DNA of 64,000 bases from Chitinibacter sp046530675. Lineage in GTDB: Bacteria > Pseudomonadota > Gammaproteobacteria > Burkholderiales > Chitinibacteraceae. The stretch lies in NCBI RefSeq assembly GCF_046530675.1, contig NZ_CP172558.1:3140159-3204158 (forward strand). The letters are read 5' to 3'. Both the position numbers and the translations under genes were made by a program. Under the pieces are notes generated by a model. It was not told the origin of the DNA and did not search any database. It worked only from the letters and a program-made list of their open reading frames with translations. The first letter of the stretch is position 1, and each line of letters starts with the position of its first letter. Shown here piece by piece: positions 45,681 to 55,025 of the stretch.

Positions 45681-47147
45681 TTAACCACGCAACAGACTCA
45701 ACACCTGGTTAGGCAATGCGTTAGCCTGAGCCAACATTGCAGTACCAGCCTGCTGCAGAATCTGAGCTTTAGTCAAATTGGCAGTCTCATTCGCAAAGTC
45801 AGTATCACGAATCCGGCTACGAGAGGCTGACATATTTTCACTAGAGGCCTGCAAGTTAGCGATTGTGTTTTCAAAACGACTTTGCAATGCACCAAACTTA
45901 GCCCTTTGTCCATTGGTCGCCTGCAGTGCACCATCCACAATCGCAATGGTTCGATTAGCACCGGCAACGGTAGATACATCAACCTGATTCACTTTTTGCA
46001 ACTGAGCTGCCGACGAAGCTGTATTAAAGAAGCTAGCAGTTTCCGATGCAACCACGTTGAATGAACGATCAGAATCAAGCGTAACCTGCCCTGTACCATT
46101 CGCAGTCGCTCCCGATGCAGTTGCAGAACCGCCAATAGTCAGGCCACCAGTACCACTAGTCACGGTAACTTTAATATTTTCGCCTGCATCATTAGTCAGC
46201 GTGACACCAGTACCAGTAGAATTTACTTTTGCAGTAATACCAGTTTTGCTGGTTTGCTCATTAAATGCACTGATAGCCGCTGAAAGCCCATCGCCGTTAA
46301 CAGTCCCACCTACGGTAAATGAAATCGACTGTGCCGTAGTGTTATTTGACGTAACACTCAGCGTATAGCTGGTATTCGCAGTAAATGCAGTCAGATCGAA
46401 TTCAGTACGGGCAGATGCCGTGACCCCTGTCGTACCGGTCTGGGCGTTAATATTGGCAGCAAATGTTTTTGCTGAATCATTAATGGCATAAGCCACGTTG
46501 GCAGAGCCAGATGCACCATTAATTGTCACACCACCTGCAACAACACGGGCTGTGGCAGAGGCACTTGATGCAATCGCATTGGATGTACTACCAGATGTCA
46601 AATCACCGGTTGCTGCAGCCGATGCGCCAATACGGTAGTTACCATATGCGGACGTACGGAAGTTAGTCGTTGTTGAAGTAATGGTCTGATACGCATTGGC
46701 ACCGACTTGATATACAGAACTATTGGTACCATCAAGCAATTTCTGACCATTAAACTCAGTTGTTTGCGCGATACGATCCAACTCAGACGCAAGCTGAGAA
46801 GCTTCCTGCTGCAATGCCGTACGATCAGATGCTGAATTGGTCGCATTGGCTGACTGAACTGCCAGCTCACGAATACGTTGCAGAATATCGCCCGAAGAGC
46901 TCAGTGCACCCTCAGCTGTTTGCGCCATCGAAATACCATCATTGGCATTACGGCGAGCTTGATCCATACCACGGATTTGTGCGGTAAAACGTTCAGAAAT
47001 TGCCAAACCCGCCGCATCATCTTTGGCGCTATTAATGCGCAAACCAGAAGACAAGCGTTGTAGCGAGGTATTCATGAAACCTTGCGTTTTATCCAGATTC
47101 CGCTGCGAATTCAGCGAAGGTACATTGGTATTAATGACTTGAGGCAT
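45681..47147 (-). CDS. fliC: Flagellin
   Basis: The 488-residue flagellin has a conserved N-terminal D0/D1 (INTNVPSLNSQRNLDKTQ..., LSSGLRINSAKDDAAGLAISERF in parts) and C-terminal D1/D0 (SRIRDTDFANETANLTKAQILQQAGTAMLAQAN in parts). The middle is a Ser/Thr/Ala-rich variable region (about 165-375) offering many possible O-glycosylation sites. It is driven by the sigma-28 promoter at 47222-47248, with AGGAGA before the ATG. The adjacent pseudaminic-acid island and TPR glycosyltransferases probably modify this protein. Confidence 0.96.
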   Translation of the reverse strand: MPQVINTNVPSLNSQRNLDKTQGFMNTSLQRLSSGLRINSAKDDAAGLAISERFTAQIRGMDQARRNANDGISMAQTAEGALSSSGDILQRIRELAVQSANATNSASDRTALQQEASQLASELDRIAQTTEFNGQKLLDGTNSSVYQVGANAYQTITSTTTNFRTSAYGNYRIGASAAATGDLTSGSTSNAIASSASATARVVAGGVTINGASGSANVAYAINDSAKTFAANINAQTGTTGVTASARTEFDLTAFTANTSYTLSVTSNNTTAQSISFTVGGTVNGDGLSAAISAFNEQTSKTGITAKVNSTGTGVTLTNDAGENIKVTVTSGTGGLTIGGSATASGATANGTGQVTLDSDRSFNVVASETASFFNTASSAAQLQKVNQVDVSTVAGANRTIAIVDGALQATNGQRAKFGALQSRFENTIANLQASSENMSASRSRIRDTDFANETANLTKAQILQQAGTAMLAQANALPNQVLSLLRG

Positions 47148-47221
47148 GATTGTTTCTCCTAGATGTCCTGACCCGAATCGCGGGATCGTTGGGCTTACTC
47201 AAGCGTCTACCCATGATTTGC

Positions 47222-47248
47222 TTATCGACCTAGGAGAACAGAACTTTA
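47222..47248 (-). promoter_or_regulatory. Sigma-28 (FliA) promoter of fliC
   Basis: On the minus strand this reads TAAAGTTC, 11 bp, GTCGATAA, against the consensus TAAAGTTT-N11-GCCGATAA: 14 of 16 positions match, with exact spacing. The -35 box overlaps the stop codon of the upstream glycosyltransferase gene, whose stop is at 47246-47248. Confidence 0.9.
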
Positions 47249-49165
47249 GAAATTCATTTGATTTTTTTCATTTACCAAGCTGGCTAGAATAAAGGCGGCC
47301 TGATCAACCACTTGACCCCAAGGATCCTCCAAATGCTTGGCAAGAATGGAAATGCTTGGAAGCCATGGATAACCAGGCGTCCCAAGCTGCATCCATTCCA
47401 CAGGCATCGGATTAAACATCAAGGTAGGCACTCCCATTGCACCAGAAATCGCAGCCGTAGAGGTACCAACTGAAAGTACTACATCACAAGCCTTGATAAG
47501 AGAAGCGCTTGCATCCAAATCATCGTACAAATCGATTTCACGTGGGTATACCCAATTTGGTCCCAATTGCTCATCCAGCAGCTCTCGCTCCTCTGCGGTA
47601 ATTTGATACTGCAAATTAACCACTGTAATACCGCTCACCGCCAACACTGAAGTCAATGCCTTCAGTGGCAAAAAATATTTCGATCTAAATTCAGTGACGT
47701 AGCCACTACGCCAAGCAAGCCCCACCTTCAAGGTATTTCCATATGCAGCAAGCCGGTCACGCCAGTGATGCTCCCTTATCGGATCGCACAACAACAATCG
47801 ATTCATCGCAGGAAAACTCTTCAGATCTGGGCGTAAAAAACGAGGCAATGAACCTAGCGCCACCCTGTAATCAAATTGCTCCAACGCCAACTCATGCCGA
47901 GGAACTCGATTTGGAATCACAATGACTTCCGGATAAGATCGGCTCATCAAAGTGACAATTTTTGGGTGGCAGGCGTAGACAACAGTCTGAAATCTTGCTG
48001 CCAAATCAGGCAAACAAGTAGCAAAAAAGAATTCATCTCCCAAACCCTGCTCGCGATAAACCAGAATCGACTTACCCGAACCGTCTTCCCCCTCCCAATC
48101 TGGAAAAGGGTAATCAGGCTTACCACCGCCTTCGGGTCGAATCCAGCGCATTTCATGATGCAACCAGCCCTGAGCCAGATCCCCACTACTCAATTCCGAC
48201 AAGGACAAATTGTAAAGCAGCTCAGGCTCCTCTGGCCTTAATTTGAGAGCCTCATGCAAGAAAAATAGTGAATCTGATATTTGACCTTTGTCACGCAAAT
48301 AACTTCCATACCACTTATTAACATTAACATCAGAAGAATCAATTTTCTTTGCCTTATCAAAATGATATTCGGCGCGTACATAATCATTTAGTATTTTGTA
48401 AAAAAACAAGGCCATATTCAAATGTGCCATAACACTGCAATCATCCAACACAATTGCATGCTCATACAGCTTCACTGCTTCATCTGTACGACCGACTTCA
48501 ACCAAATGCCCGCCGTAGTTGGTGTAAAAATTAATTACATCATCCGGGGATAATTGCTCAAGCATGCCCCCGTTCAAAATTTTTGCAAAAACGTCGCCGG
48601 CCTGATCGATTCGCCCTGCCAATTGTAAAATTGTTGCTTTTTGCAGAATAAACTCTGGTTGTTCATCAAATGGAAAACGGGATACAATTTCAATTGCTTC
48701 ATCAAACATGCCACAATGTGTCAAAACCGTAGAGGCATTTTTTGCAACCCGAGCATTATTCGGCTCAAGCAGCATAGCCTGCCTGAAGTGCAAAATAGCA
48801 GACCTATTTTCACCTCGATCAGCCGCTAGCACTCCCAGCTCATTCAAAACACCAACATGAATTGAATTTTTTTTATTTAACTGAACAAACAACTCCTCTG
48901 CCGCCAGCAAATTACCATTAATCTTCTCGAGCTTTGCATAATTGTATTTAGTTTCAAAATCATCAGGCCTCAACTTTAATGCGCGCAAATATGATTTTTT
49001 TGCCTCAGCATAATTCCCCATTCTGGACAATGTCACAGCCTTCAAATTTTCCAAATCAAAATTATTTTTGTCATTTTCCTTATTTATTACATCAACGACA
49101 ATTTGATAATTCTCACTATTAAATTCATCCAGCAAATTTTGAAACTGCTTCTGGTTCATGATCAA
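47246..49165 (-). CDS. FlmG-like TPR glycosyltransferase (flagellin glycosylation), copy 1
   Basis: The 639-residue protein has N-terminal tetratricopeptide repeats (about 1-330, for example ALKLRPDDFETKYNYAKLEKING in parts) and a C-terminal GT-B-like domain with SILVYREQGLGDEFFFATCLPDLA (in parts), VGLAWRSG, LDASASLIKACDVVLSVGTSTAAISGAMGVP (in parts). This matches the design of Caulobacter FlmG, which binds flagellin through TPRs and transfers pseudaminic acid. It is directly upstream of fliC and paralogous to 57865-59781. It starts 4 bp after the HisF-like gene. Confidence 0.75.
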   Translation of the reverse strand: MIMNQKQFQNLLDEFNSENYQIVVDVINKENDKNNFDLENLKAVTLSRMGNYAEAKKSYLRALKLRPDDFETKYNYAKLEKINGNLLAAEELFVQLNKKNSIHVGVLNELGVLAADRGENRSAILHFRQAMLLEPNNARVAKNASTVLTHCGMFDEAIEIVSRFPFDEQPEFILQKATILQLAGRIDQAGDVFAKILNGGMLEQLSPDDVINFYTNYGGHLVEVGRTDEAVKLYEHAIVLDDCSVMAHLNMALFFYKILNDYVRAEYHFDKAKKIDSSDVNVNKWYGSYLRDKGQISDSLFFLHEALKLRPEEPELLYNLSLSELSSGDLAQGWLHHEMRWIRPEGGGKPDYPFPDWEGEDGSGKSILVYREQGLGDEFFFATCLPDLAARFQTVVYACHPKIVTLMSRSYPEVIVIPNRVPRHELALEQFDYRVALGSLPRFLRPDLKSFPAMNRLLLCDPIREHHWRDRLAAYGNTLKVGLAWRSGYVTEFRSKYFLPLKALTSVLAVSGITVVNLQYQITAEERELLDEQLGPNWVYPREIDLYDDLDASASLIKACDVVLSVGTSTAAISGAMGVPTLMFNPMPVEWMQLGTPGYPWLPSISILAKHLEDPWGQVVDQAAFILASLVNEKNQMNF

Positions 49166-49168
49166 TCC

Positions 49169-49927
49169 CTATCGCCTAATCAAAACACCGTTTTCTGCAA
49201 GAAATTTCTTTGCACCCATTGGCGTTTGCTCAGTAAAATGAAATAAACTGGCTGCTGCAACTGCAGATGCACCACACTCTGTAATGGCTTTTAAAAAGTC
49301 ACTATAATTACGGGCGCCGGATGATGCAATGACAGGAATTCTTACCGCATCACTCACTTGCTTGACAAGATCAAAGTCATATCCAGCCAACATGCCATCA
49401 CATTCGATGTTCTGAATCATCAGCTCCCCAACCCCCAACTCCTCCATTCTAATTGCCCATTGCACGGGGTTCTTGCTTGTTGTTTTAGTCCCCGAGTGGG
49501 AAAAGCATTCATATTGATTTTCTCTATTTCTTCTCGCATCAATACCAATCACAACACATTGAGAGCCAAATTTTTTAACCGAATTTAAAACAAAATCTTC
49601 AGAATCATAGGCCGCACTATTGATCAGAACCTTATCGGCTCCAGCTGACAAAATTTTTCTAATCGACTCAAGTGAATTGATCCCGCCGCCTACTGTTAAA
49701 GGTACTGAACACACCTGTGCCAATTCACGAATCTGTTCATAATCCGGTTCACGCTGATCCCGTGTTGCACGAATGTCCATAATGACCAGCTCATCCACAT
49801 CGCGTGAGTTGTAAACCTCGACAGCTGGTAAAGGAGCACCGATTTGGCGACGACCATCAAACTGATGACCCTTAACTAAACCGATATCATTGAGTAGCAA
49901 TGTGGGAATCAAACGGGTTTTCAGCAT
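49169..49927 (-). CDS. HisF-like cyclase subunit of an amidotransferase (nonulosonic acid modification)
   Basis: This 252-residue TIM barrel resembles HisF (ELVIMDIRATRD, TVGGGINSLESIRKILSAGADKVLINSAA in parts, PVIASSGA). It lacks histidine-operon context and is paired with HisH-like and PseA/WbpG-like genes. In such trios, as in pseudomonad O-antigen clusters, HisH releases ammonia from glutamine and HisF channels it to the sugar amidotransferase, making an acetamidino group. The gene starts 5 bp after the HisH-like gene. Confidence 0.82.
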   Translation of the reverse strand: MLKTRLIPTLLLNDIGLVKGHQFDGRRQIGAPLPAVEVYNSRDVDELVIMDIRATRDQREPDYEQIRELAQVCSVPLTVGGGINSLESIRKILSAGADKVLINSAAYDSEDFVLNSVKKFGSQCVVIGIDARRNRENQYECFSHSGTKTTSKNPVQWAIRMEELGVGELMIQNIECDGMLAGYDFDLVKQVSDAVRIPVIASSGARNYSDFLKAITECGASAVAAASLFHFTEQTPMGAKKFLAENGVLIRR

Positions 49928-49932
49928 AGCGT

Positions 49933-50544
49933 CTATTGAAACTTGATAAAATTAGATAATAACTTCATTCCATTTTTGGAGCTCTTTTCCGGATGAAATT
50001 GAACTGCAAAGATATTCTCATGCTCGATAACAGAAACAAAGCCTCCACAATACTCAGTAGTTCCAGCGATAACATTTGGGTTTGTCGGCAAAAAATGGAA
50101 ACTATGGACAAAGTAAAAATCGCGAGATGGTTCGATATTTTCGAATAATTGGCTGGATGATGTTTGATGAACTTCATTCCAGCCAATATGAGGCAACCGC
50201 TCCATATTGGCTGGCAATGGTTTTACCGCACCAGAAATAAATCCCAGTCCGGCAGTTGTTTCATGTTCTTCGCCCTGATCAGCCAATAATTGCATACCAA
50301 GACAAATGCCAAGAAATGGTTGTTTTTGTTCCAGAACAGCCTGTCTTAATTCAGCCTCCCAGCCTTGCTCACGCAACGCCTGCATGGCATCCGGAAATGC
50401 ACCGACACCAGGCAAAATAATATGCTTGCATTTTTTTAAATCGCTAGGGGAACCGGAAATCACCACCCGTTCCCCCAGTCTTTCAATAGCGTGGGCAACC
50501 GATGCAAGGTTACCCATACCGTAATCAATAATCAGAATACTCAA
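49933..50544 (-). CDS. HisH-like glutamine amidotransferase
   Basis: The 203-residue class I glutaminase has IIDYGMGNLASVAHAIERLG in the N-terminal part (in parts), the catalytic Cys in FLGICLGMQLL, and His/Glu in AVQFHPEKSS. It supplies ammonia for the neighbouring WbpG/PseA-like amidotransferase with the HisF-like subunit. It lies 22 bp after the PseA-like gene. A true histidine-biosynthetic HisH is possible but unlikely given the context. Confidence 0.85.
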   Translation of the reverse strand: MSILIIDYGMGNLASVAHAIERLGERVVISGSPSDLKKCKHIILPGVGAFPDAMQALREQGWEAELRQAVLEQKQPFLGICLGMQLLADQGEEHETTAGLGFISGAVKPLPANMERLPHIGWNEVHQTSSSQLFENIEPSRDFYFVHSFHFLPTNPNVIAGTTEYCGGFVSVIEHENIFAVQFHPEKSSKNGMKLLSNFIKFQ

Positions 50545-50566
50545 GATCGTTACCTTGCCATCTTCA

Positions 50567-51709
50567 TCACATGTTGATTTTTGTTAAATTGCCATTTGCG
50601 TCTTTAACAAGCGCACCCGATTCATCGCGCAAAAATATTTTCTTATTGGTAAATCGGTCGCACACGGCAATAAATTCTTCCACGCTCATATTCAGCGGCT
50701 TGAGGATATCCGCCAATGGTTTCCCCAGATAAGTCCACGGAAATTTTCCGTCATGTCGTTCAACAATCTGCAGGCCATCATCCCTGCTCAACCGGCCTCT
50801 ACGAATATGCAAACAAGCAATATCCGTAGCACGACCAAATCCGAATTTCAAATACTTGAAATAATCATGAATACCGGTTTGATAGTTATCCAGATTTTCA
50901 TAATTCACACATGAGCCTTCAACCGTTTTCGAGTAGGTAGTAAAACCATGCGCCTGAGAAATCAATGCATTACTATAACCATCCCACGGGAAATAATACC
51001 CAAGAAATACGCCTGTTACGCCAACCCGGCTTAACTCTTCATCACTTGGGTAGGAATATGGAATTAAATCCCGGGACTCTATGCCCTCCAGACCGATCAT
51101 ATCTTCGACACGCATTCCGAGCAGTCCGCCAAACTCTTCCAGCCAGCGACGATTCAGGACGTTGTGCTCTGCTGCTGCTGCAGGACCGCCATACTCATTC
51201 TGCGAATTTTCACCCCAGACAATTAGTGGCACACCAAATTGCACCGCAGCACGAACCGGAATGGTAAAAATACCCACATGCTCTGGCCAGGAAATATCTC
51301 CCAACTTGGTCAGGCCAATGCGGTTCAATTTTCTGCGAACAACCGGATTGGGCGAAAACTCGACCAGATCGACCCCCAGATTTTTAATGTTTTCGATATT
51401 TTTCCGGCCAATATCGCTCAAGTCGCAAGTGGTTGCCGTAACACACAGCGGATTCAAGCCCAGTTGCAGCAAGCGGATCACCTGATAGGTGCTGTCTTTG
51501 CCACCGGAAACCGGAACAATACAATCCCACGAATTGGTATCTTTCGATTTGTATTTGTGAACCAGCTCCAGAAATTCTTTTTTGCGCACTTCCCAGTCGA
51601 TTTCATTCCTGGCATCAAACGCCGTACAGGCATTGCAAACACCTTCTTCATTCAGCATCAAATCCGGTTTGGAATGAGGCATTACACATTTCTTGCAATA
51701 CTTCAGCAT
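50567..51709 (-). CDS. pseA: PseA/WbpG-like N-acetyl sugar amidotransferase
   Basis: The 380-residue protein has an N-terminal zinc-finger-like CKKCVMP...CNACTAFD, the ATP-pyrophosphatase PP-loop PVSGGKDSTYQ and VWGENSQNEYGGP, which is typical of the WbpG/PseA family. It uses ammonia from the HisH-like partner to convert an N-acetyl group to an acetamidino group. In Campylobacter, PseA does this on pseudaminic acid. This suggests the flagellar sugar here carries an acetamidino variant. Confidence 0.85.
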   Translation of the reverse strand: MLKYCKKCVMPHSKPDLMLNEEGVCNACTAFDARNEIDWEVRKKEFLELVHKYKSKDTNSWDCIVPVSGGKDSTYQVIRLLQLGLNPLCVTATTCDLSDIGRKNIENIKNLGVDLVEFSPNPVVRRKLNRIGLTKLGDISWPEHVGIFTIPVRAAVQFGVPLIVWGENSQNEYGGPAAAAEHNVLNRRWLEEFGGLLGMRVEDMIGLEGIESRDLIPYSYPSDEELSRVGVTGVFLGYYFPWDGYSNALISQAHGFTTYSKTVEGSCVNYENLDNYQTGIHDYFKYLKFGFGRATDIACLHIRRGRLSRDDGLQIVERHDGKFPWTYLGKPLADILKPLNMSVEEFIAVCDRFTNKKIFLRDESGALVKDANGNLTKINM

Positions 51710-51731
51710 ATTCAGACCCTTACGTTAGGTA

Positions 51732-52796
51732 TTATTCTTCTTTGGCAATAATCGCATTCCAGCGCAACGGCTCGCCCCGCTTCAGATCGGTAGCGGCTTT
51801 GGCACCCAGAACGAATTCATAATGTTTTGCAGGCAAACCCAGTCCGGGCCGAATGCGGCGGATGTTTTGTTCAGTCAATGCTTCGCCCTGCTTGATGTCT
51901 GTCGCAACATACAACGATCGCCGGAATACCATGGATTTTTGTTCGGCTTGCGAGCCGCCATATTTCACCATTCCCAAGGCTTGCCAGGCTCGCTTGGTTT
52001 CGACGACCAACGACGCCAGCTCAGCCGGTTCCAGCGAAAAAGCCGAATCAACCCCCCCGTCGGCGCGGCTCAGGGTAAAGTGCTTTTCGACCACCGTGGC
52101 ACCGAGTGCAACGGCTGCGACAGCCGCACCCACCCCCATAGTGTGATCCGATAATCCTACTTCACATCCGAACAAATCACGCAAATGTGGAATGGTTCGC
52201 ACATTGCTGTTTTCCGGGCTGGCCGGGTAGGTGCTGGTACATTTGAGCAGGATCAGATCCTTGCAACCGGCCTCACGCGCGGCTTTCACCGCTTCATCGA
52301 GCTCGGCGATGCTCGCCATTCCGGTTGAAATAATCAGAGGTTTACCCGTCGCAGCAGCCTTACGGATCAATGGCAGATCGGTATTTTCAAAGCTGGCGAT
52401 CTTGTAGGCTGGAACATCAAGGCTTTCCAGAAAGTCGACCGCCGTTTCGTCAAACGGCGTCGAGAAAGCCAGCATCCCCAGCTCATTGGCGCGATCAAAC
52501 AGCGGTTTGTGCCACTCCCACGGGGTATAAGCCTGCTGGTACAACTTGTACAGCGATGTCCCCGCCCACAAACTGTCCGGATCGGCGATATGGAATTCGC
52601 CTTCGTCCAGATCCAGCGTCATCGTATCTGCAGTGTACGTTTGCAGTTTCAGCGCGTGCGCACCCGCTTTAGCGGCTGCCTCGACAATCGCCAGCGCCGT
52701 TTCCAGCGACTGGTTGTGATTGCCCGACATTTCGGCAATCACGAACGGCTCGCAATTCAGACCAACACAGCGAGATCCAATATTAAAACTACTCAA
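51732..52796 (-). CDS. pseI: Pseudaminic acid synthase PseI
   Basis: The protein has about 354 residues. The N-terminal NeuB-type TIM barrel (FVIAEMSGNHNQSLETA, ALKLQTYTADTMTLD, IISTGMAS, GLSDHTMG) is followed by a C-terminal SAF domain (RRSLYVATDIKQGEALTEQNIRRIRPG, in parts). It condenses PEP with 2,4-diacetamido-2,4,6-trideoxy-L-altrose to form pseudaminic acid. The best-placed start is a TTG at 52796 with AGGGG seven bases upstream; another TTG at 52802 is too near that site. It overlaps the end of the pseG-pseH gene. Confidence 0.92.
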   Translation of the reverse strand: MSSFNIGSRCVGLNCEPFVIAEMSGNHNQSLETALAIVEAAAKAGAHALKLQTYTADTMTLDLDEGEFHIADPDSLWAGTSLYKLYQQAYTPWEWHKPLFDRANELGMLAFSTPFDETAVDFLESLDVPAYKIASFENTDLPLIRKAAATGKPLIISTGMASIAELDEAVKAAREAGCKDLILLKCTSTYPASPENSNVRTIPHLRDLFGCEVGLSDHTMGVGAAVAAVALGATVVEKHFTLSRADGGVDSAFSLEPAELASLVVETKRAWQALGMVKYGGSQAEQKSMVFRRSLYVATDIKQGEALTEQNIRRIRPGLGLPAKHYEFVLGAKAATDLKRGEPLRWNAIIAKEE

Positions 52797-54294
52797 GATC
52801 AATCCCCTTTATCGCGCAAATATAGATGCTGCCAGTTGGCTCGGTTGATTGAAGACGAAACCCGGCTTGCCGGAACAACGCCAGCGAAGCCTGATTGTCA
52901 TTTTTGATAACCGCCCGGATTCGCGAAACCTGCAACCATTGCGTCTGCATAAAAGCCTGCGCAGCAGCAAGAACGCCACTCCCCCAACCCAGACCCAGTC
53001 TGTGCGGCAGCAGATATATGGAAATATCGGCAATTTCAGCCAAATCATCAGCCCGGTCAAACCGCACGACACCAACCGGGCCGTCGGCAGCATCAGCCAG
53101 CAGCAGGATACAGTGTGGGTTGGCCAGACAACGCTCAAGCCAGGCACAATGCCCTTCCCAGGAAATGGGTTCGGAGTTGAGTGACACCTCCCTGATTTCG
53201 GGGGAATTTCTGGCATCAAACAGTAGTTTGCTATCCGCTTGCTCAACCCTGCGAATTTGCAATCCGGGAAGCAACAACGCGGCAATAACCCGCTCGCATC
53301 CTTTAGCATCGACCAGCTGATGCGAAATACGCGCCCAATCCTGTCTTTGCTGCCAATCGATGCCACGCAATTGCCCAGTGATCTGTTCGGGGGATACCTC
53401 GGCCGCACACCCCAAATAAGCGTGAGCGCCAAGCCTAGCTAGCCCTTGCGCATTGGGCAATTGATTCTCGGCCACGGCAATTGCCACTGAAGGCAAACCC
53501 ATCGCCGCCCGCTCCCAACTGCTGCTGCCGGCAGCACCGATAAACAGATCGGCCTGCCGCATCAAACCTGCAAAATCTTCCACATGCCGATGCAGCGACC
53601 AATGTTCGCAGGTAGCGACTCGCGCCTGCAACTCTCCGAAAGCCGGATTACTCGCTCCGGCGACGAAATCAACCGACACTGGCGGCAACGATACCAATGC
53701 CTCGATGACCTTGAACATTTCGCGTGTCGGATCCGCGCCGCCGAAATTGACCAGAATCCGTTCAATGCCTGGCTTGATTGCAATGACTTCACCAGTAAAC
53801 TCGGGGCGTAACAGGGCATATTTCGGGCCAGTCAGACATCGGCAGTCAGCAGGAACCTGACCAAGATAGTCGGCCGGAACCACGGCCAGATTCTGGTTCA
53901 GCACGATATCGGCATCATGCGGCCGATTGCACAAGTCATCGATCACCAGAATACGCTCAGCATGCTGGCGCATCGCGCTTTCCCAGACCCTACCCAGCCC
54001 ATAATGATCGACGATGCACCAGTCATAGCGCGATGTCAGGTGCGCAGCCAGAATAGCCAGCTCGGACTGAATTTCCGCTCCACCATCAAAAACGGGGTAT
54101 TGACCTGGAAGGCTTATTACATAAAATCCCTGAGCCAATACCCCATCAACAAAGTTTCCAGGCAGTTCACTGCACGCGAAATGGATTTCAATACCGGGGA
54201 TTGAAGCTAGCAGCGCTCTGGCCAGCGTCAGACAACGCGAGACATGACCCAAGCCTATCGTACTGGAAGCATCAGTCCGGATGAGGATTTTCAT
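52789..54294 (-). CDS. pseG: Fused PseG (UDP-sugar hydrolase) - PseH (N-acetyltransferase)
   Basis: The 501-residue protein spans two pathway activities that are usually separate genes. The N-terminal part (about 1-345) is PseG, opening with IRTDASSTIGLGHVSRCLTLA (in parts) and including AAGSSSWERAAMGLP; it removes UDP from UDP-2,4-diacetamido-2,4,6-trideoxy-L-altrose. The C-terminal part (about 346-501) is a GNAT acetyltransferase starting near LQIRRVEQADSKLLF, with the acetyl-CoA region HRLGLGWGSGVL and DNQASLALFRQAGF. The GNAT part corresponds to PseH, which acetylates the 4-amino group. It overlaps pseF by 4 bp. Confidence 0.88.
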   Translation of the reverse strand: MKILIRTDASSTIGLGHVSRCLTLARALLASIPGIEIHFACSELPGNFVDGVLAQGFYVISLPGQYPVFDGGAEIQSELAILAAHLTSRYDWCIVDHYGLGRVWESAMRQHAERILVIDDLCNRPHDADIVLNQNLAVVPADYLGQVPADCRCLTGPKYALLRPEFTGEVIAIKPGIERILVNFGGADPTREMFKVIEALVSLPPVSVDFVAGASNPAFGELQARVATCEHWSLHRHVEDFAGLMRQADLFIGAAGSSSWERAAMGLPSVAIAVAENQLPNAQGLARLGAHAYLGCAAEVSPEQITGQLRGIDWQQRQDWARISHQLVDAKGCERVIAALLLPGLQIRRVEQADSKLLFDARNSPEIREVSLNSEPISWEGHCAWLERCLANPHCILLLADAADGPVGVVRFDRADDLAEIADISIYLLPHRLGLGWGSGVLAAAQAFMQTQWLQVSRIRAVIKNDNQASLALFRQAGFRLQSTEPTGSIYICAIKGIDLE

Positions 54295-55025
54295 GACAAG
54301 GCCGTACCATCGGCGAGCATCGCTGCATACATATATTCGGCGCGACGCCAGTCGTCCGGCGTATCGATATCCTGCACCAGATAACGGGGCAAAATAACGG
54401 GTCTGGCTCTGGGTGAATACAGCACTTCACCGCTCAACCAGGCTGCGCTACGCCCCCAGTAAAACTGCCCGGCATCGTGAAAAGCTTCCGGTAAATCCTG
54501 CGAACGGGTATCGCGATATTGCGGATACAGCGCATCGATCTGCCCTTGCGCATTGCAAACCAGCGCCCTTTGCACCGGAAAATCGAAATGCGTGACGGAA
54601 AAGACATAATCGGCAGCAGGGTCATTGCGCAAAATTTGCGCAGCTGCATTCAGAAATTGCGGTCGCAACAAGGGTGCAGTGGCATAAATACAGCAAGTCA
54701 GATCGGCACTCTCTCCTGCCTGCTGCAAGGCTCGGATCGCATGCTGCATCACATCCATCGTGGTCGCGTAATCGTCGCTGAGTACCGCCGGGCGCATAAA
54801 CGGAACTTCGGCGCCGAGTGCGCGTGCGGTTTGCGCGATTTCTTCATCGTCCGTGCTGACGACAATCCGCTTGAATTCGCCGCAAGCACGAGCCGCTTCA
54901 ATCGAATAAGCCAGCATGGGCTTGCCGTGAAACAATTTGATGTTCTTGCGCGGAATTCTTTTGCTGCCGCCACGGGCAGGAATAACGGCAATCGCATCCG
55001 GTTTAGGCTTGTGGTTATCCGGCAT
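54291..55025 (-). CDS. pseF: CMP-pseudaminic acid cytidylyltransferase PseF
   Basis: The 244-residue protein has the NeuA/PseF nucleotide motif AVIPARGGSKRIPRKN (residues about 12-28), then YSIEAARA, DDEEIAQTAR and PVILPRYLVQDIDTPDDW (in parts). It activates pseudaminic acid with CTP. It overlaps the methylase gene by 11 bp upstream and the pseG-pseH gene by 4 bp downstream. Confidence 0.92.
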   Translation of the reverse strand: MPDNHKPKPDAIAVIPARGGSKRIPRKNIKLFHGKPMLAYSIEAARACGEFKRIVVSTDDEEIAQTARALGAEVPFMRPAVLSDDYATTMDVMQHAIRALQQAGESADLTCCIYATAPLLRPQFLNAAAQILRNDPAADYVFSVTHFDFPVQRALVCNAQGQIDALYPQYRDTRSQDLPEAFHDAGQFYWGRSAAWLSGEVLYSPRARPVILPRYLVQDIDTPDDWRRAEYMYAAMLADGTALS

